Assembly: GCA_016931085.1 (NCBI GenBank)
Contig: JAFGFO010000429.1
Location: 1-20,005, forward strand
Reading direction: 5' to 3'
Origin: Thermoflexales bacterium
GTDB lineage: Bacteria > Chloroflexota > Anaerolineae > Fen-1058
Length of the DNA: 20,005 nt
Shown here: positions 19,871-20,005 of the stretch, piece after piece
Numbering within the stretch: the first letter of the stretch is position 1
Layout: every line of letters begins with the position of its first letter
Translations under genes and position numbers: made by a program
The notes under the pieces: generated by a model
Told to the model about the DNA's origin: nothing
The model's database searches: none
What the model saw: the letters and a program-made list of their open reading frames with translations, nothing else

Positions 19871-19970
19871 AACTCTTTTTTACCACAAAGTACACCAAGT
19901 ACACTAAGAATAAGAGTTTTTCCTTTGTGCCCGCCGATCCCCGGCGGGATCGGATGTGTCCTTGGTGGTG
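19871..19970. repeat. Intergenic inverted-repeat element upstream of the surface-protein gene
   Basis: Arms aactctt (19871-19877) and aagagtt (19912-19918) enclose taccacaaagtacaccaag (19881-19899); a second arm cttggtggtg lies at 19961-19970. A 7-bp GC hairpin, cccgccg (19930-19936) and cggcggg (19942-19948), sits inside. The accacaaag/cttggtggt wording resembles the 3584-3652 element with its ACCGC and AAGGCGC blocks. I saw no clear promoter in 19851-20005. Confidence 0.5.
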
Positions 19971-20005
19971 AAATAAAGGCGCCGGTTTGGGCAAGTCACC
20001 TGGGC

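Overview
This is a GC-rich bacterial window with five intact protein-coding genes on the left and centre and one very long exported-protein gene on the right. A Chloroflexota bacterium (Anaerolineae-like) is the most likely source. The reasons are a fused GldF/GldG permease next to a DUF4340 gene, a class III cyclase-ATPase-TPR giant, a FG-GAP surface protein with a C-terminal 'GWNLFGYP...GYW' module, and heptameric short tandem repeats in genes. This is an inference; there is no rRNA or other marker to settle it.

Layout. Positions 1-188 hold a perfect 17-bp palindrome and the ligA leader. Next is a plus-strand pair with overlapping ends: NAD-dependent DNA ligase ligA (189-2360) and an RlmI-type rRNA methyltransferase (2329-3516). 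A convergent gap (3517-3664) carries an inverted-repeat element. Then a minus-strand three-gene unit, transcribed right to left: ABC ATPase (8566-7616), fused permease/auxiliary protein (7623-4681) and DUF4340 protein (4636-3665). The first two overlap by 8 nt, so they probably make one membrane complex of the GldA/GldF/GldG type.

A 330-bp divergent intergenic region (8567-8896) holds a strong sigma70-like promoter, four heptads at about 11-bp period and a duplicated 12-mer. It drives a 1386-residue protein (8897-13057) with two cyclase domains, a P-loop ATPase module and a TPR tail, the same order as animal soluble adenylyl cyclase (ADCY10). Convergent to it, filling 13112-19837 on the minus strand, is a 2241-residue secreted protein: signal peptide, 14 FG-GAP/VCBS repeats, a LamG domain, a zinc-protease-like HExxH domain, Chloroflexota-type C-terminal modules and a C-terminal membrane anchor.

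The most notable features are: heptanucleotide tandem repeats lying inside coding sequence (two runs in ligA, one directly before the membrane anchor of the surface protein, where copy-number slippage would remove the anchor); the ADCY10-like architecture with substitutions at substrate and bicarbonate positions; and the tandem-heptad array in the divergent promoter region. No tRNA, rRNA, CRISPR array, transposase or phage gene was seen.
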